64,000 nt of DNA from Alphaproteobacteria bacterium Ga0077535 (GCA_001464425.1 LNEK01000022.1:1-64000); one strand, 5' to 3'. Positions 34,460 to 43,860 are shown, counted from the stretch's first letter. The notes: generated by a model from the sequence alone, not told the origin. Numbers and translations are program-made.

Positions 34460-34957
34460 TCAGAACCGGTTCTTTAAAGCAATCACGCTCGAGACGCGCT
34501 CAACGCTCTGCCGATCGATCCCAAGGTAAAGAACGATCGAGTCCAAAAATTTTGCCTCTTGCGGCTTCAATTCACCGTCCGCAAGCACAAGATCCAAGGC
34601 ATGCGCGAAAAGCGGCAGGCGCATCTCCTCTGGCAATGTTTTGCATGCCTCCTGCAGCGCCGTCTCGGCATCGCGAAGGCGAGCCACGATCTTTATATTG
34701 ATTGCGGCCAGCTCACTGGTCGAAAGCGACTTCAGCGCGCGCGAGCGATGCGCCAACGCCAGCAATTCCTCATGCTCCACCGCCGCGAGTTCTCCGTCGC
34801 AGGTCGTGGCGGCGAACAAGACGGCTGCAAATGCTTCCGGAATCGTCCACCCCTCCTCCGCGCCTGCGTCTTGCGATGCAAGCAGCCGCGACCAGTCGAG
34901 CGGGTTTTCCGGACGCTCCCTCCGGGCCCCGAGTGTGGAAACGAAAAAGTCCGCCAT
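34460..34957 (-). CDS. TerB-like (tellurite resistance/DjlA-like) protein
   Basis: The 165-residue soluble helical protein has a TerB fold (about 38-155): EAFAAVLFAATTCDGELAAVEHEELLAL and LADGELKPQEAKFLDSIVLYLGI, two D-G-E repeats that bind metal in relatives. Role: envelope or redox stress sensing, not proven. GGAGG precedes the ATG. The FNR-type site at 35011 is centred 60 bp upstream. The next gene in the run is a dihaem cytochrome. Confidence 0.85.
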   Translation of the reverse strand: MADFFVSTLGARRERPENPLDWSRLLASQDAGAEEGWTIPEAFAAVLFAATTCDGELAAVEHEELLALAHRSRALKSLSTSELAAINIKIVARLRDAETALQEACKTLPEEMRLPLFAHALDLVLADGELKPQEAKFLDSIVLYLGIDRQSVERVSSVIALKNRF

Positions 34958-35010
34958 AGGCCCCTCCGAGGTCAGCTGCGCTAGGCTCGGCGAGTTCGGG
35001 CTAAAGCGAG

Positions 35011-35024
35011 TTGACTGATATCAA
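35011..35024. promoter_or_regulatory. FNR/FixK-type operator (terB-like gene)
   Basis: TTGACTGATATCAA has a perfect right half and one change on the left, and is centred 60 bp from the start at 34957. A second site lies 49 bp away at 35060. Confidence 0.7.
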
Positions 35025-35059
35025 TTTTCTGGTCGCTCGATGCGCACCTAACCGTCGAA

Positions 35060-35073
35060 TTGATCTGGCTCAA
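35060..35073. promoter_or_regulatory. FNR/FixK-type operator (ppk2)
   Basis: TTGATCTGGCTCAA has a perfect left half and is centred 91 bp before ppk2. The identical 14 bases occur again at 47244-47257 before the ArsR operon. Confidence 0.7.
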
Positions 35074-35157
35074 GGGCGGCCGAGCGCCCAGCGTCATAGC
35101 TGAATGCTTTGAACCCGCAGGCTAGCGGGGCGTCTCGCCTTTGTCGATGGACAGCAC

Positions 35158-36147
35158 ATGCAGGACCAAACACCCACGACCACAATGACGCCGCCCCCGG
35201 AAGATCTCCTCTCGCCCGTCCACGATCCAATCGCCGAGGAGATTGAGATCGAACAAGCGCAGCGCGCCGCAAGGAGTCTCACCGCGCTGCGCCACGATCG
35301 CGCCGCCATACGACGTCTCTTCGAAACCGGCGAGTACCCCTACAAATCGCGGATCTCCACCAAGGAATATGAGCTTCAAAAGGCGTCGCTGCAGGTTGAG
35401 CTGCTGAAGGTCCAAGATTGGGTCAAGGCCACGCAACAGCGGATCGTGATCCTGTTCGAAGGACGCGACGGCGCTGGCAAAGGCGGCGCGATCAAGCGTT
35501 TCACTGAGCATCTCAATCCACGCGGCGCCCGCGTGGTCGCGTTGGAAAAGCCTACCGACCGTGAGAAGACGCAATGGTACTTCCAGCGTTACATCGAAAA
35601 GCTGCCCGCCGGCGGTGAAATCGTATTCTTCGACCGCTCCTGGTACAATCGCGCCGGCGTCGAACGGGTGATGAACTTCTGCTCGCCAAACGAGTATTTG
35701 GAGTTCATGCGGCAAACGCCGGACCTAGAACGCATGCTGGTGCGCAGCGGCCTTCTGCTCTTCAAGTATTGGTTCTCGGTAACGCGCGAGGAGCAACTTC
35801 GCCGCTTCAATTCGCGTGAGAATGAACCGCTGAAGAAGTGGAAGCTCTCACCGATCGATCGCGAGAGTCTCGACAAATGGGACGATTACACCGAAGCCAA
35901 GGAGGCGATGTTCTTCCACACTGACACCGCCGACGCGCCTTGGACCATCATTAAATCCGATGACAAGAAGCGAGCGCGTCTGAACTGCATGCGCCACCTT
36001 CTTTCCTCGCTCGATTACCCCAACAAGGATGCGCGCGGGATCGGCGCACCCGATCCGCTAATCGTTGGCGCGAGCGCCCACGTGATCGGAAACAGCGAGC
36101 GTATACTCGGCAAGAGCCTGCATCCTGAGAAGCGGCGCGTGCGCTAA
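35158..36147 (+). CDS. ppk2: Polyphosphate kinase 2
   Basis: The 329-residue PPK2 enzyme transfers phosphate between polyphosphate and nucleotides. Motifs: Walker A FEGRDGAGKGGAIKRF (about 100-115), Walker B FFDRSWYNRAGVERV (about 158-172), then the lid region FKYWFSVTREEQLRRF. Length and motifs fit the one-domain, cytoplasmic PPK2 group; whether it prefers ADP, GDP or AMP cannot be told by eye. It is divergent from the terB gene across two FNR-type sites. In low oxygen it could refill nucleotide triphosphates from polyphosphate (inference). Confidence 0.95.
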   Translation: MQDQTPTTTMTPPPEDLLSPVHDPIAEEIEIEQAQRAARSLTALRHDRAAIRRLFETGEYPYKSRISTKEYELQKASLQVELLKVQDWVKATQQRIVILFEGRDGAGKGGAIKRFTEHLNPRGARVVALEKPTDREKTQWYFQRYIEKLPAGGEIVFFDRSWYNRAGVERVMNFCSPNEYLEFMRQTPDLERMLVRSGLLLFKYWFSVTREEQLRRFNSRENEPLKKWKLSPIDRESLDKWDDYTEAKEAMFFHTDTADAPWTIIKSDDKKRARLNCMRHLLSSLDYPNKDARGIGAPDPLIVGASAHVIGNSERILGKSLHPEKRRVR

Positions 36148-36151
36148 GCGG

Positions 36152-36177
36152 CCAAAGCGCTTTCCCAAAGCGCTTTC
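36152..36177 (+). repeat. 13-bp direct repeat of a palindrome after ppk2
   Basis: CCAAAGCGCTTTC occurs twice back to back (36152-36164, 36165-36177). Each copy contains the palindrome AAAGCGCTTT, so the pair can form alternative hairpins just after the ppk2 stop. It may help end the transcript, though no T-run follows. Confidence 0.6.
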
Positions 36178-36311
36178 ATAGCCAGCGCCATATCGCAATC
36201 GGCGCTATCACGCTTGTCAGACGAAGCCGAAAGTAGACTCTCGGCGGGGTCGATCGGTCCAACGAATTGTGCTCCACTTTGCACTCTCGTTGATCTTCAC
36301 AGGACAGTCGC

Positions 36312-36668
36312 ATGCGCCGACCGCACTCAAAGTTTTTCTTGGCTCACCTCACGGCCCTAGCGCTCTGCGCCTGCGCGCTCGCACCGCAACAAGATTTAGG
36401 AGCAAACCCATCCACAGCGGCGACTCTGAGTCGCCCAAATGAGCCAGATAGCGCAACGACCGGCCTGCGCCTCGCCGAGGTCCGTTGCTCGGGATGTCAC
36501 GCCGTCACGCCAGGCCAAGTTTCGCCCAACTCGGATGCGCCTCCGTTCGCGTCGATCGCTCAACGGTCAGGCTTGACCCAGGCGTCCGCCAGCAGCTGGC
36601 TGCGCGAGTCCCACAACTTCCCTGATCAAATGAATTTCTATCTGGAGTCATTGCGCGAAGCGGAGTGA
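36312..36668 (+). CDS. Monohaem c-type cytochrome lipoprotein
   Basis: The 118-residue protein has signal sequence and lipobox (LTALALCAC, Cys19 or 21), a Ser/Thr/Pro linker and one haem motif CSGCH (about 59-63). The likely axial Met is in FPDQMNF near the C-terminus. It resembles one half of the dihaem cytochrome at 34416. It is probably tethered in the periplasm. AGGA precedes the ATG. I see no good FNR-type box in the 160 bases upstream. Confidence 0.88.
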   Translation: MRRPHSKFFLAHLTALALCACALAPQQDLGANPSTAATLSRPNEPDSATTGLRLAEVRCSGCHAVTPGQVSPNSDAPPFASIAQRSGLTQASASSWLRESHNFPDQMNFYLESLREAE

Positions 36669-37040
36669 GCCGCAGCGATGCTATGGATCGCCATTGTGTT
36701 GCGAATGGCTGGGCCGATCCAATTGCGTCACCGCTAATGCTGCGGGCGTCTCGGCGCGTGTTCGCCGAAACCGCTCACTCGCCCTTGAACGCGTTGGTTG
36801 AACGCGCAGCCGCTTTCAAGTCTGCGCACTCAAAGGGCGTCCGAGGACCGTGCCCTGCCTCAAATGCCTTGCATCGGCGCGCCCACAAATCAGATTTAAC
36901 CCGCAATCGCGCGCGCACGCTGGCCTTCACCAGCGTCAATTTCAAGCCGCAACGCCTGCACCGATGCCCCGCGCTGACCTTCATCCAGGGAAAATTCACA
37001 AACTGCACTGCGCCAGTGTGCATCAAGGTCGCCAGGCGCG
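36669..37040. other. Intergenic, no supported gene
   Basis: These 372 bases lie between the cytochrome stop and the convergent aldo/keto reductase stop. Frames on both strands are basic and without ribosome-binding sites. A leftward frame at 36775-37026 contains CRRCG but matches nothing I know. Confidence 0.45.
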
Positions 37041-37844
37041 CTAGCTTCGTCCCGGGCGCCGTGCGGCGAGCAAATCGTGAATACGCGCGAGTAGAGCGGG
37101 ATCGGCGGGCGTAAGCTGCGCATTTGTCCGAATCCCCTGCGGGCGTGTTGAGGAGAATAGGACGATGCCGCCGCCAGCCTCCGCCAGCGCCGCGCGCAAT
37201 AGGCTCTGTGCAAGCGCGGCGATATCGCCGGGCGCGATGCCCAGTTCGCGCGCAAGGCCCGGATCGGCTTCGATGCTGCTCGCGGTTTCGCGCAAACGCC
37301 GGCCGAGCACTGAGTGGAGGATGGGAAGGCCAGTGTGCGACCCAAGCGTAGCCAGCCCGCTGATAGGCACTTGGATGATATCGAAAGCATCGGGGAAGCG
37401 TTGAAGTATGTCCGCCGTGTGGGGCGCTGATGTCGCCAACCCCAAAGCGGCGGCCTTGCCGCTTTGCTTCAGCTGACGGATTTCCGCGATCAGTGCATCG
37501 GTGACGTCAGCCGGCGCCGGTTCGTGCAACAAGAACGCACCGACTTGATCGACCTGCAGGCGCTTCAGGCTTGTTTCAAGGCTGCGGCGCACCTGACCAG
37601 GCTTGAATTGACCGAAGGTGGGGCGCGCTGACCGCGCGCCTGGCGCCTTGGCGAAGAGCCTTGCTGCTTTTGACGGCGGCGCTATGCCCGCCTTAGTGAC
37701 GATCGTGAGATCAGTCTTGCCCGCTGCGAATGCGCCTAGCACCGCCTCCGCCGCGCCCCAACTATAGAGCGGCGCAGTGTCGAAATGCCGGATGCCGCTA
37801 TCATAGGCCGCCTCCAGCAACGCAAACGCCTCGTCATTGCTCAT
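37041..37844 (-). CDS. Aldo/keto reductase, start uncertain
   Basis: An NADPH-dependent oxidoreductase of at least 267 residues. Visible: catalytic Asp and Tyr in RHFDTAPLYSWG, catalytic Lys in TIVTKAG, and His in LLHEP. The first ATG/GTG/TTG in frame is at 37844, yet homologous sequence continues upstream in the same frame as LTRPSPARLGFGTSFLPGS, the usual first strand of the barrel, to about 37913. There is no standard start codon before a stop in that stretch. The true start may be ATT (37913 or 37910), or the original start may have been lost. It is related to D-threo-aldose dehydrogenase-like enzymes; substrate unknown. Confidence 0.85.
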   Translation of the reverse strand: MSNDEAFALLEAAYDSGIRHFDTAPLYSWGAAEAVLGAFAAGKTDLTIVTKAGIAPPSKAARLFAKAPGARSARPTFGQFKPGQVRRSLETSLKRLQVDQVGAFLLHEPAPADVTDALIAEIRQLKQSGKAAALGLATSAPHTADILQRFPDAFDIIQVPISGLATLGSHTGLPILHSVLGRRLRETASSIEADPGLARELGIAPGDIAALAQSLLRAALAEAGGGIVLFSSTRPQGIRTNAQLTPADPALLARIHDLLAARRPGRS

Positions 37845-38121
37845 CGAGCCGGGAAGGAAGCTCGTGCCGAAGCCGAGTCTGGCTGGAGACGGGCGAGTAA
37901 GATCTGGAATAATGATTGACGCTTCTTTTTGCTAACGAGGCGAACATAAAGGCGTGATGGCGAAACCGGTCAACGAAGTTGCCTGGACGCACCGCCGGGT
38001 CCCTCCAGCCGCGCGCCGCCCGACAATTTACGCGGGCGGCCGACGCCGCCCCACTTCAGCTGCTCGCGCCCTCCCAGTCAATTCGTGCGGTCGCGCCGAA
38101 AGGCGCGATTGGGCGGATGCT

Positions 38122-38862
38122 TCATCGCCGCGACAGTGCGCGCTTGGGCATGATGCGTGCGTGCAGGACGCAGGACGCACGCTGGCGCACAGGCGTCTCG
38201 GCAAACAGGCTCTGCGAGCGCCTGAGCACTGCATAGAGCATGAGCGACATGCCAGCGATCTCGAGCGTCTCCTCGACGGTGAATAACACGATGTAGAGCG
38301 CGTCGGAAATGTCGCCCCCGACTAGGCGCCAGCGCCAGCCGCCCAACATTTCCATGCCGACAGCTCCGCTCACATAAATCGCGCCAGCGCCGACAATCCG
38401 AAGCCTAGACATCTGATCGAGCTGCCCCAGGAAACGCAAAGACAGCAAAAATACGATCAGCGCGAACGCCATGCCCGGGAGCACCCAGGCGAAGTAGAGC
38501 GGCCCGCTGGTGATATTCAGCGCTTGGCGGGTGACGCCGGTCAGGTGTTCATGGATGCCGACGGTCTCGTCTATGCTCAAATAGACGAACACTGCCGCCA
38601 GAAAACACCAAGACATCCAGCCATCGCGCCGTGCTTTGTGCAACCGCCAGCTCACCGCCGCGAGCGCGGCTGCATTGGTGAAAATGAGCGCCCCCGAATA
38701 GAGACTTGGCAGATTCCTTTCCCTGCTCATATCGACCAGAGGACGAAAACCGCGCTGATGGTCAAAGCCATACATGAGATAGAGGCTATGGGCGGCGACG
38801 TTCGCCGCCACCAGGATAAGTAGTGCCGCCGTCAGTAACGGCGCCGCCACGTTCAATATCAT
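38122..38862 (-). CDS. Hypothetical multi-pass membrane protein
   Basis: About 246 residues with six to seven membrane helices. A cluster of acidic and His residues at a helix end (YLSIDETVGIHEHL) could form a metal or proton site. A second acidic helix start is FTVEETLEIAGMSLML. The C-terminus is basic and cytoplasmic. I do not know a named family. The ATG at 38862 puts the first helix at the N-terminus and has AGGG upstream; the in-frame start at 38925 would add an unlikely leader. Confidence 0.75.
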   Translation of the reverse strand: MILNVAAPLLTAALLILVAANVAAHSLYLMYGFDHQRGFRPLVDMSRERNLPSLYSGALIFTNAAALAAVSWRLHKARRDGWMSWCFLAAVFVYLSIDETVGIHEHLTGVTRQALNITSGPLYFAWVLPGMAFALIVFLLSLRFLGQLDQMSRLRIVGAGAIYVSGAVGMEMLGGWRWRLVGGDISDALYIVLFTVEETLEIAGMSLMLYAVLRRSQSLFAETPVRQRASCVLHARIMPKRALSRR

Positions 38863-39364
38863 TGCCGCGACCCTAGCCTTGGGAGTGCAGTCCGGCCCGC
38901 CTCCCGTGTGGATGCCGCCCACCATGCGCTGCGGCGTTAGGCGGTATGAAAGACGCTCTGCGCACGGGCGCCAGAAATTTCGGCTCCAACGTGTAACGCC
39001 AGCGCGCTGGACGCGCGCATGGGGCGAACGCCCAGGGCGCCGCCATCAAACTGGCAACGGCTGGTGTCTTTACGCCCGCACGACGCACTTGCCATCGCAC
39101 GCCACACCGCCGACCAGCGGCCAGCGTTCATGCTCGAAGAAGGCGCCGATCTCCCCTCGCGGCCGCAAAGCGCACCGCCATGTGGCGCAGGCCTGCCCGA
39201 TCGACACACGCCAGACGGTCAAGGCACGGACGTGTGTTTGGTTGCCGCACGATTGGGTTGTCGCTCAGGAGCCGCCGCCAACCGTGTTGGTTTCCTTGCC
39301 GCGATGCCGCGCCAAACCCACTCCATGCCTAAGATCAATGCGCAAATGACCCGCGCGCGGTCCT
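38863..39364. other. Intergenic, no supported gene
   Basis: These 502 bases have open frames on several strands, Arg/Pro-rich and without ribosome-binding sites. One rightward frame (39019-39432) has mixed composition but runs antisense into the neighbouring hydrolase gene. No operator or repeat was recognised. Confidence 0.45.
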
Positions 39365-40699
39365 TCAAACGGCCAGCGCGGAGGCGACGATGCCGGAGAT
39401 TCGGGCATTCGTCACATCCATGTGATCGGTGATGCAATGGTCGCTATTGAGATTGTGCACTTTGCCGGGCGTCCAAACGATAGCATCGTCCATGCATGTC
39501 GGCGACGGCGCCGCAAGATCACGTGGAATGCCCTGCGCGCCATTGGCGCCAATAGCGCCAAATGGATCGTCCGCGCCGCCGAGGCGCCTCGAACTATCGT
39601 CGGAGAGGTGCGAAGCGATGGCATACGCCTGGAAGACGGCGCGGTCGTTATGCGTGCACGTGATCAGCGTCGGACCCGCGATCTTGCGATGCGCATTCAC
39701 AAACGCTCCGCCCGGCGCCAGGGCGTTGTGCGAGAAGGCGCCCTGCAACATGGTGAGAGTCTGAAGTTTAGACGCGTCCGCCGCATGATACGCCGCCGAA
39801 GTGACGACGCGCGCGCCGAAACTGTGGCCGATCAGATGTATGCGCGCCGCGCCGGAGGCCTGCACCGGCGCCAGCACGTGAGCGGCAATCCCACGCCCGA
39901 TCTCTCCGGCGCGATTCTTCATGCCCCAGAAGGTGGCTGAATTGAAGAGGAGCGACACGCCAATCCTCGGCCCCTGGTGGCGGCTGCGCTGTTCGCGCGC
40001 GCCGCCAAACCTGTATCGCCGGTCCCCGCTCAGGCCTCTCAGCAGAACGCCGGCGTTGTCGGGCGTGAAGCGCGCGGCGTCGGCCTCCAGCTCAGAGTCC
40101 AACGCCTGCCATCCAAGCGCGTCCCGCACATCATTCAACAAGGCGGCGCTGACATTTGGCTCAAACTGGCTTTCGATCGCCGCCTGCGCCCTCTCCATCA
40201 GCCGTCCCGGGTCGGCGCCTGCGAACGCGGCGAATTGCTCGACGAAATGGCCTAGCACGTCTTCGCTCACATCGGTCGCGCGTAGCGGGCTGCGGCTCGA
40301 TACAGTCGCCGCCGCCGGCGCTTCCTGCGACGCGCCAAACTGTTTCGACGGCCACAGCACCAGCAGCGCCGCATACGTCCTGCCGCTCGGCGCGGCCAAC
40401 AAGGCGCGGTTGACGCCGCTCAGAAGCGGCTCGTAGACGCGCAAAGCGCCCGGATAGTCCGAATTCCATCCGTGCGATAAGATGATGAAGTCAGTGATTG
40501 TCGGATCTTGAAGCAAAGTCGGCGGCGGGCTCGTAAGTTCACCGCTTGCCGAAAATGTGATCCACTCGAACGGCAGCCCTCCGAATGGTGTTGACTGACA
40601 CGTCACGGCTGCGGCGCCGGACGGGAGCGCTACGCGCGGCGGCGCCGCGCAGCTCGCCGCCAAGGCGCCCATTGCCAACGAAAAGTGACGCCGATCCAT
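39365..40699 (-). CDS. Alpha/beta hydrolase, exported or lipoprotein
   Basis: The 444-residue protein has a signal-like N-terminus MDRRHFSLAMGALAASC (possible lipobox at Cys17). The hydrolase core contains LSHGWNSD (oxyanion region), nucleophile elbow LIGHSFGARVV (Ser of GxSxG) and a C-terminal DHMDV with the candidate catalytic His. Substrate unknown; esterase or lipase is likely. GGAGGGTGCG precedes the ATG at 40699, which rules out the long upstream extension. An FNR-type site is centred 55 bp upstream. Confidence 0.85.
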   Translation of the reverse strand: MDRRHFSLAMGALAASCAAPPRVALPSGAAAVTCQSTPFGGLPFEWITFSASGELTSPPPTLLQDPTITDFIILSHGWNSDYPGALRVYEPLLSGVNRALLAAPSGRTYAALLVLWPSKQFGASQEAPAAATVSSRSPLRATDVSEDVLGHFVEQFAAFAGADPGRLMERAQAAIESQFEPNVSAALLNDVRDALGWQALDSELEADAARFTPDNAGVLLRGLSGDRRYRFGGAREQRSRHQGPRIGVSLLFNSATFWGMKNRAGEIGRGIAAHVLAPVQASGAARIHLIGHSFGARVVTSAAYHAADASKLQTLTMLQGAFSHNALAPGGAFVNAHRKIAGPTLITCTHNDRAVFQAYAIASHLSDDSSRRLGGADDPFGAIGANGAQGIPRDLAAPSPTCMDDAIVWTPGKVHNLNSDHCITDHMDVTNARISGIVASALAV

Positions 40700-40747
40700 C
40701 GCACCCTCCAGTCTGAGGGCATTACGGCTCGGCGCGCGCGCCGGTCC

Positions 40748-40761
40748 TTGATCTCGCTCAA
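40748..40761. promoter_or_regulatory. FNR/FixK-type operator (alpha/beta hydrolase)
   Basis: TTGATCTCGCTCAA has a perfect left half and CTCAA on the right, and is centred 55 bp from the start at 40699. Confidence 0.65.
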
Positions 40762-40931
40762 CCTTCAAACTGGCGCTGCGATAAATCGCCAACGTGACCA
40801 TCGCCGCGCGTTTGGCGGAGCCGAGCGGCGACATTCAATTGTGACTGCGCTTGGCGCGCTTTCGCCGAAGACGAGCTTCGACCACAGGCGTCACATCGGC
40901 CCTGATTTGCGAAAGTCTTGAGGCTTGCGAG

Positions 40932-41615
40932 TCATTCTTCGAGTTGCGGGCGCAGCCAGACCCATCGCGTACCTTGGCCGCTGGCGAAAAGACCGCTCAA
41001 TCGCTCGATGACGACCCGACGTCCCGCTTCGCGAACGGCGCGTTGAGTGTCGGCGATGCATGTGCGCCTCGCACCCTCAACGTCGGTGACATCCCGAACG
41101 CCGCGAATTGGGCCGTCGCGCAGAGCGTCGGCGCAATCCACGATCATGATCACCCTTAGTTCATGAACGGGATACTCACCGACCGGCACAATGACTGCGT
41201 ATTGCGGTCGGCTCCTTCGCTGCACCTCTAAGGGTAGATACTCGGCAATGTAGAGAGGCGCGTAGTCGTTCCCCAAACGACGCTCGGTCGCGGGTGAAAT
41301 AATAAAGCGCCACTCGCTTGGCCATTCGTCGCCAGCCGCTTCAAGCGGCGGCGTTTGGGGCTCAGCTCTCGTACGATAGAGCCAGGCCCCGTCGTCAAGG
41401 CGCGAAAGCTCTACGGGCAAGCAGGCATCGGGAATGGGCCCTTGGCTCTCTCTGTCGTAGGCGCACCCAGGCCCGACTTGTATCCACAGTCCCTCCGCGA
41501 GCGGCGGCGAACCTGCTTGATCGGAGGGTGAAAACAACGGTCTTTCGGCCGTAAGCGGCACGCACGCGGAGACAACACACAGTGCAAGGATTGGGACAAG
41601 ACAACGCGCACGCAT
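40932..41615 (-). CDS. Putative lipoprotein of unknown function
   Basis: The 227-residue protein has signal MRARCLVPILALCVVSAC (Cys18). The mature part has several Cys (CAYD, DACLP, VDCAD, RRTC) that may form disulfides in the periplasm and a C-terminal WVWLRPQLEE. I recognise no domain. The ATG at 41615 gives a clean signal; a GTG/TTG-type start further up adds 11 residues. An FNR-type site is centred 67 bp upstream, shared with the divergent TPR lipoprotein. Confidence 0.75.
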   Translation of the reverse strand: MRARCLVPILALCVVSACVPLTAERPLFSPSDQAGSPPLAEGLWIQVGPGCAYDRESQGPIPDACLPVELSRLDDGAWLYRTRAEPQTPPLEAAGDEWPSEWRFIISPATERRLGNDYAPLYIAEYLPLEVQRRSRPQYAVIVPVGEYPVHELRVIMIVDCADALRDGPIRGVRDVTDVEGARRTCIADTQRAVREAGRRVVIERLSGLFASGQGTRWVWLRPQLEE

Positions 41616-41675
41616 GAGGCGCCACCCCTCTTGGTTTAAAGCCGTCACAACTTCTTCGAAGAGACCAATCGTTCA

Positions 41676-41689
41676 TTGACGCCAATCAA
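41676..41689. promoter_or_regulatory. FNR/FixK-type operator (divergent lipoproteins)
   Basis: TTGACGCCAATCAA has a perfect right half and one change on the left. It is centred 67 bp before the leftward lipoprotein (41615) and about 162 bp before the TPR gene (41845). Confidence 0.65.
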
Positions 41690-41844
41690 ACACATCTCGC
41701 TCGCGCGCAGAGCGCCCCGCTTTAGAGAAAGAGCCCCGCTGATCGAGAAGTTGGCGCTCGTCGTCCGCGTACTTGCGCAGAATCAATGCGCGCCTCGAAC
41801 ACTCCCGCGACCGTGCCGCCCTCGCGCTGAAGGGAGGCTCTTAA

Positions 41845-43860
41845 ATGAACGCCAACACTCGTGCCGCGCTCTCTTTGACGAGCGCGTTGGCAATTGCGGG
41901 TTTGCTGAGCGCATGCAGCACAAGCACCGCCTTCAGCGCCTCCGGCGCCGCTGCATGTTACGCTCCGACCCTCGCAATCGGCGCGGCGAACGCCGATGAC
42001 ATCGCTACAGCATGCACCCAAGCCTCGCAGCAGACGCGTCCTAGCGTATCTGCAATTACAAACGCGACATTTCACGCTGGTGTGGCCGAGCGCCTGCTCG
42101 GTGAACGCTATCGTGATGCGGGCGACGCAATGGAAGCCAACCGCCACTTCGAAGCGGCGGCGCAATTGCTACAGCGCGCCATTTCGCTTGCGCCTGCGAC
42201 GACAACCGGTCGGCCGCGTCCGCCAGCCAAGTCCGACGGCATGCTGGAACTGGCGCGGGTCCGCTACGGCCAACGCAATTATCAAGCCGCGCTGGCGCAA
42301 ATCGATGACGTGTTGCGTCTGCAAGCCAACCCGGAGAGCGCCATTCACGCGAGCGCGCACTACTTGCGCGGCCTCACGCTGGATGCCGATGGTCACTCGT
42401 TTGCCGCCCTTACAGATTGGGGCGTCCTCGTTGACGATGGACTTGATCGCCACCCTGACGCGGTGGACGCGCGCTGGCGGATAATAGGTGTCGCCACAAA
42501 ACTTGGCGTTGAGGCGCTCAATCGCAACAACCGCGCCGATGCTCAGTCCGCGATCGATCTGTTTGTCCGGGCCCAGGACGCCGCCCAAGCCGACGATGGA
42601 AATCTTCAGTGGCCGGTCCGATACGACGCCAATAGCCCCGTCGAAGAAGCCGACATTTTTATAAACCTAGGTCGCGCGCGTATGGCCTTGGCCGGCTTCA
42701 ATGGCAGCGACGGCTTCGCTGACTTCGCGTGCGCAGCGGACGTCGCCGCCCCCGAACTACTCACCCTCGCGCGCGCCGATTTTGTCAGCGCAACGGACCA
42801 AGCTCGCAACAATCACCGCGCATGGCGTTGGCGATCCTGCGCCGAACTTGCGCTTGGCCAAACCAACGCAGCAATTGCCTCCGCCGAAAGCGCCTCTCAT
42901 TATGCTCCAACGACAGGCGCCGAACGCGCCGAGGTCTATCGGATGCTCGGCAGGGCGCAAAGAAGGGCTGACGCGCTCGCCAGCGCCGCCGAAGCTTATG
43001 AGGAGGCGCGCCGTCACGCCCCGCAAGGCACAAGCTTGCTTGGCGGTATTCTCCTTGAAATCGCCGAGGTCTATGAAGCTTCGCATCAAAGCTCATCGGC
43101 GCGCGGACATTTGCTTGAAGCGGTCCATGGCGATCCAAGCAACGCTCTTGCGAACCTCAGGCTCGGCGTCAACTATTTCGCCCCAGACGAAAATCAGCAC
43201 GACTATCCAAACGCCCAAACCTACCTTTTGGCGGCCGAACGGCTCACCAATCCGCGCGATACGATGCGTGACACCGATCCACACGAACGCGATCGCACCA
43301 TACGGGCGCTGGCGCTCTACTATCTAAGTCGTCTTAGCATTGAGTGGCCAGGGCACTACAATGGCCAAGCCGCTGTCAGCTACGCCGATGAAGCGTTTCA
43401 GCTCGACGGCACTGTCGAGAACCGCGCTCAGGCCTGTCTTGCCCGTGTCCGCGCCGGCAATGTGGGCGCGAGCACGCCAACGCAAGGCTATTGCTCGGCC
43501 ATTGGACAGGCGGCGCCATCGGCGGACGCTTATCTTTATGAGGGCGTCTATTACTTACGTCGGGCCCAGTACCTTCGCGGCGGCGACAACAATCGCATGC
43601 TTGAGGCCGCGTATCGCGCGTTCACCGAAGGGTTGCGGGTTCTTCGCCCAGGCAGCGACAGACTGATGCAGGCAAAACTGCTGCAGGGACAAGCCACCGC
43701 TCAGTACTGCATTGGCTTTGCCCAAGTAGGCCATGATCTTGAAGAGAGTATCGCCCGCATTATCGGCGGCGAAGATCCAGAACGCGACGCAGAGCAGGCT
43801 CACAAATTCTACGACGACTACCGCGTAATGACCTGTGACGGCAGTGAGCACGCGCACTGA
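41845..43860 (+). CDS. Large TPR-containing lipoprotein
   Basis: The 671-residue protein has signal and lipobox LLSAC (Cys24). The mature protein is mostly paired helices of TPR type (for example RYRDAGDAMEANRHFEAAAQLLQRAISLAP at about 90-120, further repeats near 150-200, 340-420 and 430-480). It is an envelope scaffold by design; no enzymatic domain is seen. GGGAGG precedes the ATG. It is followed closely by two small membrane proteins in the same direction, suggesting a three-protein envelope complex that I cannot match to a known system. Confidence 0.82.
   Translation: MNANTRAALSLTSALAIAGLLSACSTSTAFSASGAAACYAPTLAIGAANADDIATACTQASQQTRPSVSAITNATFHAGVAERLLGERYRDAGDAMEANRHFEAAAQLLQRAISLAPATTTGRPRPPAKSDGMLELARVRYGQRNYQAALAQIDDVLRLQANPESAIHASAHYLRGLTLDADGHSFAALTDWGVLVDDGLDRHPDAVDARWRIIGVATKLGVEALNRNNRADAQSAIDLFVRAQDAAQADDGNLQWPVRYDANSPVEEADIFINLGRARMALAGFNGSDGFADFACAADVAAPELLTLARADFVSATDQARNNHRAWRWRSCAELALGQTNAAIASAESASHYAPTTGAERAEVYRMLGRAQRRADALASAAEAYEEARRHAPQGTSLLGGILLEIAEVYEASHQSSSARGHLLEAVHGDPSNALANLRLGVNYFAPDENQHDYPNAQTYLLAAERLTNPRDTMRDTDPHERDRTIRALALYYLSRLSIEWPGHYNGQAAVSYADEAFQLDGTVENRAQACLARVRAGNVGASTPTQGYCSAIGQAAPSADAYLYEGVYYLRRAQYLRGGDNNRMLEAAYRAFTEGLRVLRPGSDRLMQAKLLQGQATAQYCIGFAQVGHDLEESIARIIGGEDPERDAEQAHKFYDDYRVMTCDGSEHAH

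Noticed and set aside
36281-36301. TTGATCTTCACAGG as an FNR-type site before the monohaem cytochrome
   Set aside because: Only the left half matches; the right half lacks CAA.
36775-37026. Leftward frame with CRRCG, possible zinc protein
   Set aside because: No second Cys pair, no ribosome-binding site, no known family.
39019-39432. Rightward frame with mixed composition
   Set aside because: Runs antisense into the alpha/beta hydrolase gene and has no ribosome-binding site; kept only as part of the gene-free note.
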